64,000 nucleotides of DNA from Chinchilla lanigera (GCF_000276665.1 NW_004955402.1:2388786-2452785); one strand, 5' to 3'. Positions 1 through 12,249 are shown, counted from the stretch's first letter. Translations and numbers: made by a program. The notes: generated by a model not told the origin, from the letters alone.

Positions 1-310
1 TAGAGTTTATGATTGATCCGTGATCCAATGTTGGGATTATGGATGTGAGTGCTACACCGCCCTGGGGCAGACAGTTTGCATACGTAAGGGAGAGAAAGAG
101 GCTGCTTGCTGCCACTCCTCCCTTTTGCTCTTGTTGCTTTGCTTTTCCGCTGCCACGAACGGTTGCCCTGTGCCATGTGCCACTCTGCCTTGGAGCCAGC
201 TGAGCATGGACTGAAACTTCCACAGACTGTGAGCTAAATAAACCTTTCCTTCCCTAATTTGGGGTGTCAGGTATTTTGTCCCAGCAACGACAGGAAAGTA
301 ACAAAGACAG
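1..310 (+). mobile_element. MaLR-type LTR, 3' part
   Basis: The stretch ends with the hallmark tail of rodent ERVL-MaLR LTRs: a GTGAGCTAAATAAACC polyadenylation block near 230, then a TGTCAGGTATTTTGTCCCAG motif and an AAAGTAAC-type end at about 305. Similar tails recur at 23385-23448 and 46935-47012. The 5' part lies outside the window, and there is no coding capacity. Confidence 0.7.
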
Positions 311-839
311 CTGAATTTCTAGGATAACAATAGGCAAGGATGGCACAACTACAAATGTTTATTACATCATTTTCTCTAATTTTCTGGAATTCCTGGACTA
401 TCTCACAGTAGAAAAGACTGTGCACACTAACCAGGAAAGAGGAGTAATCCTTTCAAGCCAGGGGACTGCGGAATATTATCACAGTCTCTTAGCACTATGC
501 GGTAAGTCTGGTCCTATGTTGGAGAATACTGCTGCAAAATTAAATCAGCTACAAATAATACAGTTTTGAAGATGCAGGTTCTTTCAAAGAATATAATTTA
601 GCCAAAGATCATAAATTTCACCAATGGCTTGATAAATTTTAAGTGATACCTTCCCAAACATAACTTTGCTTATGGTCGTAGTTTACAATATTTAGACACA
701 TAGAAGATTTAATTTTTTAGTCAGATTTTTTCTCTGAGGTTGCATTGCAGTCTATAAGTACTTTCCAAATAGATGAGAGACAGTTTGCAACTAGCTTATC
801 ACTTATGCTTTATGTCACACCTTCTAATTCAAGGAGTAG

Positions 840-1945
840 GTAAATCCCAACTTAATCTACAAATATTACATAACACTTATCAGAATCCCAGCATAGTGTT
901 CCTTATAAAAATTTATCAACTGATCCTAAAATTCATATGGATATGCAAGGGATCCAATATAATCAAAACAATCCTGAAAAACAGAGTTGGAAAATTCCAT
1001 ACTTTCTAGTTTCAAAACTACAAAGCTGTAGTAGCAAGACATGCAGTACTGGTGTTATGTATAAAAAAATCTAAATCAAAGGAATAGAACTGAGAATCAC
1101 AAATGAGAAGTCCTACTGTATGATTAATTGATCTTCAACAAAAGTGTCAAAATAATTGAGCAAAAAATAGTCCTTTCTCTTTCTTTTGCAGTACTGAGGA
1201 CTGACCCCAGTGATGCTCTACCATTGAGCTACATCCCCAGTCCCGTTACTGTTTATTTTTATTTGAAGATAGGATCTTGTTGTTGGCCAGGCTGGCCTGG
1301 AACTTTCCATCCTCCTGCTTCAGACTTCTGAGTAGCTGGGATTACAGCTATGTGCTACCATGCCTGGCAAAAATAGTCTTTTCAAGAAACCATGTGGGGA
1401 CAACTAAAACAACCACATGCAAAAAATAAAGCTGCATTCCTTCCATACAGATACACAAAAATTAACTTCAAATGAATCACAGAACTAAAAATAAGAGCTA
1501 CAGTTATTGAAAACTCTTAGAAGAAAACATTTAAGTAAATCTTCATGACCTTAACTTCATACAATAGTAGAGGAAATATAAAATGGTACAGCCTCTTTAG
1601 AAAACAGTTTTTAGTTCTTCTAAATGCTAATAGAAGAGTTACCACATGACCCATCAATTCTCCTAGATATATACCCAAGACATTAAACAACATACATATG
1701 CACAAAAACTTACACAGAGCACCATTATCTGTAACAGCCCAAAAAGTAGAAAGAATTGAACTGTCCACTAACAAATGAACAAAGAAAAAAATAACATATT
1801 CATACAATGGAGTATTATTCTGTCATAAAAAGAAAACAAATACTGATCCATATGACATAATAGATAAACCTGGTGAAGCAAAGCGAAAGAAGTGTGTTAC
1901 AAGAAAATCACAGACTGTATAATTCCACTGATAAGAAAGGTCTAG
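840..1945 (+). mobile_element. L1 LINE fragment (ORF2 3' part and 3' region), degenerate
   Basis: The order of recognisable blocks follows the sense strand of L1: an ORF2 C-terminal block (about 850-1130), a block with the CTCTTAGAAGAAAACAT motif near 1515, and the 3' block with TATACCCAAGAC near 1670 and CAATGGAGTATTATTCTG near 1805. Many stops and indels make it non-functional. A B1-ID fusion SINE interrupts it at 1175-1369. Confidence 0.75.
1175..1369 (-). mobile_element. B1-ID fusion SINE (B1-dID type) inside an L1
   Basis: On the minus strand a B1 unit (starting near 1366) is followed by an ID-like unit ending near 1190. It is flanked by direct repeats of the AAAAATAGTC type at about 1163 and 1369, which mark the insertion into older L1 sequence. 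Confidence 0.8.
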
Positions 1946-2073
1946 ACTGGGTAAACCCAGGGACTGAAAGTAGCCCAGAGTTGAGGGGCTTGCAGGGAAA
2001 TTGGGGGTTACTGCAGATGTGTTGGGAGCCACTGGAGTTGGTTGTTGTGTGTGAGGGTGGGACAGAGCCATAG

Positions 2074-2335
2074 TGCCTCAGGCTGTCAAGCTACCTCAGT
2101 ACCGAAAAAATCCTGCTTGGACAATTACAGTCTTAGTCTTAGTCGCTAGGCAACATTATCTCTCATGATACTACTTTGCAAGTGTATAAAATAAATGCCT
2201 CTACTGTTGAGGTCAGTCCTCTTGCTCATCAGGCAAGAGGTAATTCCACCTGACCCTGGCTATTGTCTCCTGTCATTTTCTATATCCTTTCACCATTTTC
2301 TCCCGGGGACCACGGAGAGACCATCGACTCCCACA
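2074..2335 (+). mobile_element. possible ERV solo LTR remnant
   Basis: A TATAAAATAAAT motif near 2185 is followed by pyrimidine-rich sequence and a CCCGGGGACCACGGAG block near 2303, an arrangement seen in ERV LTR R-U5 regions. The boundaries are not defined and no target-site repeat was found, so the family is unassigned. It could also be unique DNA with a chance TATA-like motif. Confidence 0.4.
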
Positions 2336-3330
2336 CGGATGCATTCATGTTTTTTTTCTTGCGCGATCAGAATGTTCTGAGATGGACTTCAGTGAGGGTT
2401 GCACAATTCTGAATACTGTAGAACCCAGTGATCTGTGCACTTGAAGTAGGTGAAATGTCTGGTAAGCAAGTTAGAGCTCAATAAATATGTTTGTGGAAAA
2501 GAAAGGAGGTTGGCAATACTGCCCATTCTGATGGTCAGCACAGAAACAACTGGACAGAAACATTTTTTGGTGCACTTATTTCTAACCACTGAAACCACAA
2601 AATGCATTATGCAGGGTTCAGCTGCTTCCTCAGCAAACCAGAGAAAGAGGACAAGAAGCACTGGGCTAGAGCTTTGCGTGCGCCTAGACTGGGTGAGCAG
2701 GGCCAGGGAAGGCCCCACACCCAGGAAAACAGAGCTGTGGACCACAGCACACCGGCACAGCTCTCTCTGCACATTTCCCAAGCTGGGCAGGGACCCCCGT
2801 CAGGCAAGAGGAAGTGGTGAATACTACATTTAAAAGCCACGGAGAGTCGAACATTATTTGTACAGTCTCAGTTTTTAACAGGAAGTTTGTGTTGGATGGA
2901 ACTTCCCGGACGGTGGAAAAGTCCAGTGTAGTGAAAGGAGCTGGAAGGGCGATGTGCCGAGGAAGCTTCGGTTGGATGAGGCTGGCGTCTGCAGTGAGCA
3001 GAGCCGGCAGGTCAGGCCCTTGACGCCCTTGATGCCCTTCACCCTCCACCTCTCCAGGAATCAGTCGCCTGCCTTCTGCCAGCATCACTTCTCAGCTCCT
3101 CTCGAAAGGGACACCCAAGTGTCTACCTCCTGACTCCAGCTCAGCCACATGCCGTGGTCAGCGGATCCACGGATGTGACCTGCCCTCTCTCAGCTCTGGA
3201 TTGCCCCGGAAGTGTTTACCCAGGCAGCCGGTGTTCCCTCCATCCCAGCAGACCCCACACCTTCAGCCTGAAGCAGCACCCCACAGCAAGGGGTCTCCTA
3301 CTTTTGTAACTTTTCTGTAAGCAGGATTTT

Positions 3331-3410
3331 GTGTTCAGTGCTGGGGATTGAAATCAGGGCCTGCTGCATGCTTAGGCAAGCACCCTGCCCTGAGCTATAC
3401 CCCTAGCCCT
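3331..3410 (-). mobile_element. ID SINE, diverged
   Basis: Reverse complement of the ID core: GCTGGGGATTGAAATCAGGG corresponds to the B-box side, and GAGCTATACCCCTAGCCC to the 5' start. It is older than the near-identical ID copies elsewhere in the window. Confidence 0.8.
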
Positions 3411-3525
3411 ACAAGTATGATTATTTTAAAATGGAAATATTTTTTAAATTCACACATTGGCGATCCTGTGCCAGTTTCAGGACTAATAACATTATTCTGC
3501 ATTTTCAAGTCTTAGTTAAGATTAT

Positions 3526-3692
3526 ACTTAGAATTCTGCAAAGCTCTGGATTAAATCATCTTATTTATGCCCATACAATGTTATTCAACTTTTTCTTAGT
3601 ATATTTTTCATTTTCAATGTTTTATCAGTTTTTTAAAAATACCAAAAAGGATGCCTGCAATAAATTATATAACTTAGTACACAATTCTTCAT
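3526..3692. repeat. old direct duplication, copy 1
   Basis: Shares ordered blocks with 4245-4416: ACTTAGAATTC, then TCATTTTCAATG, AAATACCAAA, and TAAATTATATAA followed by TACACAAxTCTTC. Spacing between blocks is similar in both copies, and identity by eye is about three quarters. No known repeat family was recognised. Confidence 0.6.
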
Positions 3693-4244
3693 TTTGTACT
3701 TTTTTACCACTATCCCACAGAATTCTTGTTTGATACAGGGCGAGAGAGGCCACTTACTATTCTACATGTGTGCTCTCTGATTTTATCTTTTAAAAAGCAT
3801 AAAATAAAGTTAGATTTCAGAAGTCAATCTTATCAGCTTCAGATGTGTTGGCAGAGCAGCTGAGAATTTTTACTGCAACAGTAGAACCACCAAACTGTTT
3901 ATGTGGAGTCTAACTGTGGTTCACTTGAAATGAAAAGGTTATAAATCCAACCATCAAGACTCGGGCAGTTCACTGGGAAAGACAAAAACTATGAAATTGA
4001 GTTTAACCAAATGGTACAAAGCAGTAAGATGGTGTACTTCAATATGAAAAGCTTTCAGTTAGATTCTTCTAACAATATTGCCTTAGTGAATCAGAACAAG
4101 CGAAAGAAGTCCAAAATTTTTCCAGGATCCTGACATGTTTCAATGGAGTTCCATGGATTGAGATTGTGTTTTAAAGCAAAATCAAGATGATTTGAAAGCA
4201 CACATCTAGAAAAATGAAGACAGCATTTCCTACCTTACAACTCT

Positions 4245-4416
4245 ACTTAGAATTCCACAATAGCTCATGATATAGTGGATAAAAGCCGCTTACTCAGCAT
4301 ATACGGTGTTAGTTCGTTCTTGGTGTTTCTTTCTCATTTTCAATGTCTTATTAATTTGCTAAATACCAAAGGAGATAGCAGTAATAAATTATATAATTTG
4401 CTACACAAATCTTCAA
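4245..4416. repeat. old direct duplication, copy 2
   Basis: Second copy of the block at 3526-3692, same orientation and offset by about 720 bp. The shared landmarks are ACTTAGAATTC near 4245, TCATTTTCAATGTCTTAT near 4335, and AATAAATTATATAATTTG near 4383. Confidence 0.6.
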
Positions 4417-5730
4417 ACCATTGTTGCTATCATTATGCTTAACGGTCACCACTGCTGCAGGATATTGGAACCAAGGAGGTTATTTCTTACAGTGCATACG
4501 TAATGAGACCATTTTAATAGCAAGGAAGATATTACATCACCCCAGTCTAAATAGGAAAACAAAGAAGGAAGTCCAAAGGGAGCCGGCTGGGGACGCAGGA
4601 CTTGAGGCCTGAGCATAGGAGTCTCCCCACTCATCACAGGTCCTGACCAATGGGAGGTGAAGGGCAGAGCTGAGCAAACAAGTCCCCCCCACCCCACCTC
4701 CCCGCCCGCCTCTGCCCTGGGACCGCGGTGAGTGCAGTTCCGGCACATCCTCCCGTCTGGTTCTCTACGCAGCCTGGTGTGAGCGTGAAGCAGCAAAGAG
4801 CAGCGCAACTGCCCCAGGTGTATGGGATGAACCCCCTAGAGCCCTCCAGGATGGCAGGACAGGGACCGAAGGCACTCCTTTCTACAGCCCTCGGGGAGCC
4901 ACACACTGAACGAACACATCTGGGAAATGTCAGGCTGCTAACATGCCAGATCCAGGGTCAACAGGAAGACAGTTAGGTTTTTAAAAACACTGTTTTATAA
5001 AGGTATTCCCTTGGTTACCATTGAGCTACTGAAGGAACCAGTTAGGAAGCTCACACACCAAGACTGACAGCCCTCTGACACCAGGAGATGGGGAGGGCCC
5101 TTCACATCTGCAATGCTGGAGGGAAGAAGCTCTCCAAGAGCACAGGTCCCCACCAGGCAGTAAGCAGGGCACTCAGCGCACTGGGCACGTGAGGCCCTGG
5201 CACACGCCGAGCATCAGTCCTCTTCTAAGGACACACAGACCTGCACCGCTATACCATCACGTCATAAACCAAAGACACTGTTAAAAGTTACAAAATGAGG
5301 TGAGCAGTAGCAGATTCCATGGAGACAACCAGGGATAGCTCAACCCACTGGGCTCTAGTAACTAATGAGACAGAACTAATAGCAATAGGCACCAGCAACA
5401 GCAGGGAATTTATTTTTAGCTCAAACATTAGGCAACATCATTACAAGCACCATTAAAGCAGACAACAAGCTGCCAAAACAATTGAAATATTGCCATCACT
5501 GGAGAGGTGAGACTCCGTCAAAAGGACACAGGCGAGGCCAGCCGAGGATAACCAAATAGGGCCTTTGAGGGCTAGCAGGATGGGATGAGCCAAAGGCCCT
5601 AAAACCGTGCGCCTGAGATTATTACCCAAAAGTAAATCCCTCTTCCCAAAAGTATAAAGGAAGCACATGACTACTATAGAGCACACCTTTCACATGAAAC
5701 TCTGATGCTTTCACAAACGAACAAATTATG

Positions 5731-5812
5731 GCCTGGAGGTGGAGCCCATCGGTAATGTGCTCATCTAGGAGGTACATGGCCCTGGGTCCAACTCCCAGTA
5801 CCACACAAAAAT
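5731..5812 (+). mobile_element. ID-related SINE, diverged
   Basis: The pattern is a GCCTGGAGGTGGAGCCCATC start, a TCATCTAGGAGGTACA middle, and a CTGGGTCCAACTCCCAGTACC B-box-side end followed by a short A-rich tail. It is a decayed tRNA-derived ID element. Confidence 0.6.
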
Positions 5813-6147
5813 TACGGATATCTTACTGCAGTCACACATGTCTACAACCTCCAATACTCAAACTGTAGGAAAGCAATTAGAATTAGAAGTACGATCAGCA
5901 GAAATCTTTCCATTGCTATTTTACATGGAGATGGTAAATGTGTCAAATTATAGTAATGAGCTTGGGGGAGTACCAAATGTCACCCAAAGCAGTAAAGTCT
6001 TTGAATACTGTATTAAAAAGGTAAGAATGTCAAATGCTCTGTTTTGATCACACAGGCATCGTCCTTAGGGACATTAACATTATATTATCAAATGAAAACA
6101 GTAGATTATGAGGAACTGCAACCCCATTGATAAAAATTATCCATGCA

Positions 6148-6248
6148 GGGGCTGGGGATTTAGCTCAGCAGCAAAGTGCCTGCCTGGCAAGCACAAGGTC
6201 GTGTTTGGTTCCCGGTACTGGAGAAAAACCAAAAAAAAAAAAAAAAAA
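6148..6248 (+). mobile_element. ID SINE with target-site duplication
   Basis: Near-consensus ID: GGGGCTGGGGATTTAGCTCA start, GCCTGCCTGGCAAGCACAAG middle, GGTACTGGAGAAAAACC end and an A tail. It is flanked by 15-bp direct repeats of the AAAATTATCCA(T/C)GCA type at 6132-6147 and 6249-6263. Confidence 0.95.
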
Positions 6249-8069
6249 AAAATTATCCACGCAAAAGAGACCTAAAAAATGATGATCTAATATCGATCGT
6301 GGAAATATCTGGATGGTGAAGGTGTGCTTAATTTTACTATTAGCCATGTGGCTGTTGTATGAGTTTTCTATCAAAACAAAACCCTAAAGCTCAGGTCTTG
6401 GACGGCGGATTCCCACGTCAGCCTTATGCCGTAGTAAGCCGTATAACTTGTGATCTGTGAGCCTGGACGGCCTCGCCTGTCAGTGGGTGAACACCTGCTC
6501 CTCATAGTTGTTCTTAGAGGGCCAAATGCATGAGCACAGTAAGGCACCCAGAGCAAGGCCTGGGACCCCGCAAGCACCAGGAGCATCAGGCGGGAGCGCG
6601 AGTGGCAGCGCTGTCAAAGCTTCAGTGCTAGGCCGCTGTCTGCAAAGCTGACTTACCCTGCATGAGATAAAACTGCTGCAAAAGCAACTGTGTCACTGCC
6701 AAAGGTAAAGGGGGGCAAGATAACCTCTACTTGAGTTTATGTAACAATTCCAAAACGTAAAACCAGCAGACCAAGCGCAAGGGGTACTCGGGCTGGAGGA
6801 GAGGGACCTTGCGTCGCCAGCAGTGCCGGCCAGGCAGCTGACCCGTGTGCAGCCGGTGCTCCGACTCAGCAGCAGGGAAGAGACGCTCTAACAAGGGTAG
6901 CATTTGTAGGCCACAAGATTCAACCCATTTAAAAAAATTCTTCAAAATGCCTTGACCCACAAATCCTGGAACTTGAGTTTTACCAAGGGACGTTGTAAAA
7001 AGCGAAAATTGTATAAACTAACATTTGATTTATGAAGAGTAGGCAATGAAAACTCTAGATGACCCTGAACCCACAATTCCTCCTTTGGACAATAAACGGA
7101 TGATTTGGTGAGTGGGGTGGGTACCGGAGATGCACAGTGACAGTGAGGAGGCAGGAGGGGAGAGGTGTCACTCTGGCTAGGGTGGGCAGAGAAAGTGGCA
7201 TGTGGGGTCAGACAGGAGAAAGCTGCACCCATTCTGCTCCGTAACGGTCAGCTCTGACGAGACTCCTCGAGCTGAAAGCTCTGGGTGCAGACGCAGTACT
7301 GGGCTGTCTGTCTCCGCTCCGTTCACCCGCCAGCCCTCTCGGCTCTGACAGTGTGCACGACAGTCAGTACACAAATGCCCCCGCTCGGGATTGATTCCCT
7401 TTTGGGACCTAAACACTTGAGCTGCTCAATACAGAGTCTTCTCCATAAATATTTTCAATAAATAAAGAGAACTAAGTATAAGAGAGAACTCATCTGCTGT
7501 TTCTGGTGATCCAGCATCCAACCCTCCACTTTCCAATAAGAGAAGCCGGGTTTCCCTTGGGAAACTAAGCTGGCTTGGCTTCTGGCCACTGGGGTTCGGA
7601 TGGAGCTGGTGCCAGTCCCTCTACAGCAAGTGAATCACCAGCTCTACCAGTGGGGGCACTAGGTCCTTGGACCTCTGTATTCACTACAGGCAAGGTAAGT
7701 GAGAGGCCCAAACCAAGCAGGTCAGAACCCAGGCTGCAAACAGGTCTTATGCTCCCCTTTCCTCTGCAGGGATGCTAAGGTGGTGGGATGAGGTTGCAGT
7801 GGTTTATGGGGCCGAGCTTGCCACGCTCGGGGTAAAGAGGGAGGCGAAGCCAGTGGAGGTGCCAGCACCACTGAACCCAGTGGCAAGGAACAAGTCAAGG
7901 CAGACGGGCACCTCCAGAGAGGCGCAGGGACTTGAGCTCAGCCCTGCCTCACCGCATACATGTCCTTCCTGCTTAAATTGATTTAGACCGGGTTTCTGTC
8001 CTCTCTGCTACCAGGGTCTCGCCCAGTGCCAAGGAGCCTGCAGCAGCCGACTGCAGCAATGGTACTCAC

Positions 8070-8151
8070 CCGCTCCTGCCCGGCAGTGTCCCAGATGAGG
8101 AACTTATGAAGCTCGTTTCCACAAGGCACAGTTTTGGTCATGAAAGAGGCC
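8070..8151 (-). CDS. RAB31: RAB31 exon 3 (residues 39-66)
   Basis: This 82-bp exon supplies the last base of Gly39 and then residues 40-66, beginning ASFMTKTV and ending DTAGQER. It holds the end of switch I, the RAB-family interswitch, and the G3 motif DTAGQE at residues 60-65. Gln64, the residue expected to position the hydrolytic water, is intact. The acceptor reads TTGCAG at 8152-8157 and the donor GTGAGT at 8064-8069, both on the minus strand. The exon ends in phase 0 after the CGG codon for Arg66. The segment PCGNELHK is what I expect for RAB31, whereas RAB22A has YQNELHK there. There is no stop or frameshift. Confidence 0.97.
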
Positions 8152-9225
8152 CTGCAAGAGAGTCAACACATCCGTGTCACTGGTGTTTTCCCATAGAGCT
8201 ATGCATTGCATGAGTTCACGTCTCACCCCAGCAGAACTCCAGGAGATCTGTCTCCAACCCAAGCCCAGGAGCAGGAGATGGCTCTGGAAAAGAGGGAATG
8301 TTGTGCATTTCCTGTGTTTCCTGGTAGGAAGCTTCAAAGTAAAACAAAACAAAAAAACTGAAACAAAACAGAAAAGAAAGAATGCATTCAAAAGCCTTTC
8401 CAGGAACAGCGCCAATTGTTTTAAGACCATACTCCCCAGATCTGAGGGAGGAATCTAACCTTAGCTACTACAGACTTACTGTTCTTACAGTTCAGAGTAA
8501 GAAGGGCAGCTGGCACTGTGGCATGTCATGTCTGTGACCTTGCAATGGCATGAAAAGAAAGCTGCCTTACACATTTGCCTACGTCGATACGAGTCCAACC
8601 CCAGCAGCAACTAGCAGAATGCCATACCTAAAGTCCAACCTGCCTGCCTAAAGGTAGAGACAAAGAGTCATCAAAATAACAAAAGATTTTGCTTTCTTTA
8701 TAAAAAAAAAAGATAGATTTAAAGCTTCAGTAAATTGTGAAATACTTGCTATTTTATTTTCTGCATATTTCCTCTTAATAAGCATTTTCTTTGAGCTCAT
8801 GAAAGTGTAAAAATCCAGTATGAGGAATGGTTAGTAGCCTTGACTTTTCTTCTATGAGTTAAAATTTCCCACTCATTAAAAAATAGCTAGTCAGCCTAGT
8901 AGTAGGACAACAGGCCATGAGAAGCCTCCTAAAGTGATGAAATTTTTAAAAAGCCCTATCGGGCATTCCAACCAAAAATGTTTAATTGGAATTTGATCAG
9001 GAGGAATCAACCAGGCCAGTGCGGAAATGAACATTCTCCAAGACAGCTGGCCTGAACATTTCAAGTCAGCCAATGTCATGAACAGCAGACAAAACAGAGG
9101 CTAAGGAGATTGTTCTAGAATCTAGATGGAGAGAAAAGCAATAAAACAACCAAATGCAACCTCTAAACTGTGAGTGTAGCCTGGATTTGGGGAGGCAGCT
9201 TTAAAGCTATTCTAAGGACCACTGG

Positions 9226-9322
9226 GGAGGGGTGGGAGTGTGATCCAGAACAGAGGGCTTGCCAAGCAGCATGGGCCAGGCCCCGGTTTGATCCCAGCAC
9301 TACAGAAAATAAAAAACAAAAA
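9226..9322 (+). mobile_element. ID SINE, moderately diverged
   Basis: An ID-like body (GGTGGGAGTGTGATCCAGAA to GGTTTGATCCCAGCAC) ends in an A-rich tail. Direct repeats TAAGGAC(C/A)ACTGG at 9213-9225 and 9323-9335 flank it and define the insertion. Confidence 0.85.
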
Positions 9323-9799
9323 TAAGGACAACTGGAGAACGTTAAATGTGGACCACATCTGTGGGACCATCAGTAAATCAGATTCACCTTCCAGGCCTGA
9401 CACGGTGTCCCTGATATGTTCTTCTTCTCAGGAAACCGGAGCCGGGCTCTGAGGGCCCCATCTCACTTCCTCCAGCTCGACATCCAGTCTGCTTGTCACA
9501 GCAGAACTTCCTGGACTGTTCGCGCTCTGAGAGCAAGGGGCAGGCGACTACGGAAATCCAGGTAAAGCACCCGTCCCCGCGACCTGGCACAGCGTTCACA
9601 CACACCACGCGGTACCACTTGGAGCGCTCGGTTACCAACCCACATCCGCACTCAGGGCAAGGTCTAGGGCTTTTCTAGGTGATTTGATCCAGTGGGACTC
9701 CAGCTCTTTGAAGTGCTTGAGGTAGACATTCCAGACTACTGATAAGGACAAAAATATTCCAAAGCGTAATTCTTTATAGTTTCCAGTTAGAAAGCAAAT

Positions 9800-10640
9800 A
9801 TAGATTTCACAAAAAATAAATGTAAAAAATGAAAGTAGAGAAGGAAATAAAAATCAACTATCCCTTTATCACCCATGATCATTGCTGTAAGTTGGTATAA
9901 ATCCTTCTCATTAGTTTTACACAACTCTTACCCTGAAGAAGGATCATATTCTACATAAATTGTGGTTTTCCTCCACTTGGTATATCATGAACATCTTTTC
10001 ACGTCTGTGAGTACAAATCAGTGTCATTATCTAAAATAATGGAATATTATAGACCATGTTGAGGATTTACTCAACAGCCCACTGATATTTTGGTTACCAA
10101 GCTTTCACTCATAGGCAGTGAGTCAACGGCAATGTGGCAATGTGTTTGCACTTACCTCCCTGTCCTGGTCCAGCCACTTGCCTACACTTAATCCTTCAAA
10201 GTGAACAGGCTCTAATTTTCACTACAGATGCCAGAGGGCATGCCAATGTGCCCTCCTACGGCCGAGCGTAAGATGGCCTTTCCCCAGCCATCATTATCTT
10301 CTGGATCTTTCCCAATGTGAGAGGTAGAAAATCGCATCTCATTCCTGTTCCTCACGATGCTCACTAGATGTCTGGAGACCATCTTTGGTTCTCTTCTTCA
10401 CCTGTATTTTCCATCTGTAAATCTCTGCTTGTGATCTTTGCCCACTTTTCAATGTAGGTATTCACACTTTTCTTACTTATTTTCAAATATTTTATACTAA
10501 CCTTCTGTAATAATATATTTTAAATAATATTTTCCAGCTACATTTGCCCTCTGACTTTGCTTGTTGACTTTTTTCCCATAAAAGCATTGGGAAATTCTGT
10601 GTAGATAACTATATCACTTTTTGTGTTTGTTTTTGCTCTG
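9800..10640 (-). mobile_element. L1 (L1M-type) 3' region fragment, antisense
   Basis: Read on plus, the landmarks are those of an antisense L1: GGAAATAAAAATCA and TCACCCATGATC near 9845-9880 (3' UTR side), CATGAACATCTTTTCACGTC near 9987, GATCTTTGCCCACTTTTCAA near 10433, and TTTTCCAGCTACATTTGCCC near 10530. It is heavily mutated with no open frame. Confidence 0.65.
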
Positions 10641-11199
10641 ATGTAAGCCAGATTTTCACTCACTCTTCAGTGTGCTCTGGGTACGGGATAGACACCACAC
10701 TAACCTTGCCCTTTCAAAGTACTCCTCGGGCTTAGAAAATAAATCTCGGGCCTTTCAAATACTACAAGCAGAGTTTTTAGAGCTGAGGGTGGAAAACACA
10801 AAATATCCAGACCAATAATTTCACCACACAGATAAGGGAAGAAAACTTATAAAAATCAAAGGCTGTGATCCCAGTCATACTCTGATGGCATAGTCAGGAA
10901 TTCTGAGTAAAATCTCCTCATCTGTGAAAGGAGGCCAGTTCCTACTCTCTGTCATACAGAGGGCTCATTGTAGGGCCAAACAAGGAACAGACACCCGTGA
11001 AATTCCCCCTTTACCACAGGGAGCTGTGAAGGAACAGGGTAATAGGAGTAACATGTACCCCTCCCCCACGGAACATACAGGAAATAAACTGGAGGTCTGT
11101 GCAAGTATTCCTAGAAGTAAAATAAAACTTAAACAAGTTAAATGCCTTAAATGGCAAATATATCCTTTGAATACCATTGCTTAATAACCATTTAATGAC

Positions 11200-11400
11200 A
11201 TAAAATTCACAACATAATACTGAGTTAAAAAAAAATCACACATAAAAAGGAAAAAGATTGGAAGAAAATACAGCAAATATTTTACAGTAATTACCTCCAG
11301 AAGACAGATTATGGGTAATTTTTATACCTTTACTCATGATTTTTTTCACTTTCAGGTGTTTATCATATGTATATAATACTGCTATAATAAAAATACATAT
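11200..11400 (+). mobile_element. L1 3'-end-like remnant
   Basis: TTACAGTAATTACCTCCAGA near 11281, a GATTATGGGTAATTTTTATA block and an A/T-rich end resemble the 3' UTR of old L1M elements on the sense strand. It is short and diverged. Confidence 0.5.
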
Positions 11401-11908
11401 GATTTTTATCATGGTTTTGAAGATTATGTGACATCAGAAACTGTTCAAAATATATAAAGTCCAAAACAAGATTTATATATATATATATATTCTTATTTCT
11501 TAGAAAATCTGTGTTTTTGAGGTTTCGGAGTGGCATGACCTGGGTGCCCCAGGGCCTCACATGTGCAGTGCTCCACTGGGGTGGAGCTCAGCCCAGAGTG
11601 AGCCTTGTAACCAGAAAACAGAGACTTCACTCTTGGCCCTGTCAAGGAAGTGCACAGCCAGCCAGGAAGAAGGGTGAGGAAAACCCGCCTGAGCGGGGCA
11701 CCCAGGCTACCGTGTTAATAATGGGGTGACACATCTTCCTCTCTAGAAATGACTTATTAGAAGACCTCCCCACATAGAACACACAGTGTTAAGGCTGCCC
11801 TTTGGGCTCTACATATCCATTCTATAAACTGAAGAGTATGGGATGGGGAGCTAGCAAAATCCTGCGGCTTCACTTTTAACTTTATTTTCCCTATTTCCAT
11901 ATGGTCTG

Positions 11909-11912
<4 letters not shown>

Positions 11913-11968
<56 letters not shown>

Positions 11969-12045
11969 CCGGTACTGGGAACCGAACTCACGACCTTGCG
12001 CTTGCCAGGCAGGCGCTTTTGCCACTGAGCTAAATCCCCAGCCCC
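11913..12045 (-). mobile_element. ID SINE with a 49-nt pure A tail
   Basis: The reverse complement is a near-consensus ID with an uninterrupted T run at 11911-11959 (the poly(A) tail of the element). It is flanked by TCTGAATT repeats at 11905-11912 and 12046-12053. It is in sense orientation relative to RAB31. The long pure tail suggests a recent insertion. Confidence 0.95.
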
Positions 12046-12190
12046 TCTGAATTGTTTTCATAATGAGTATTACAATTAAAAGCTATATAGCTAAAGATAC
12101 AATTTTTAATTAATGCTTCCTTAGATAAGTTTTAGTTCTATAAAGAAGCTGAGCAGGAAGTACAGTGTTTCCATATAACTTACAAATTTT

Positions 12191-12246
12191 TGGCAGTATT
12201 GGGAATTGAACCCAGGGATTTCTCGCTGAACTACATCCCCAGCCCT
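12191..12246 (-). mobile_element. ID SINE fragment
   Basis: Reverse complement of the ID core, with TATTGGGAATTGAACCCAGG and GAACTACATCCCCAGCCC. The centre of the element is deleted. Confidence 0.75.
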
Positions 12247-12249
12247 CTA

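Larger units (their letters stand above)
1..8069 (-). other. RAB31: RAB31 intron 3, partial
   Basis: This is the 5' part of intron 3, beginning with a GTGAGT donor at 8064-8069 on the minus strand. It holds a MaLR LTR piece (1-310), an L1 fragment (840-1945), a possible ERV LTR (2074-2335), SINEs (1175, 3331, 5731, 6148) and an old direct duplication (3526-3692 and 4245-4416). I see no recognisable feature in 311-839, 2340-3330, 4440-5730 and 6265-8063. The stretch 6040-6380 around the ID element may be a decayed L1 3' end. Exon 4, expected to begin with the FHSLAPMYYRG block, was not found here. Confidence 0.9.
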
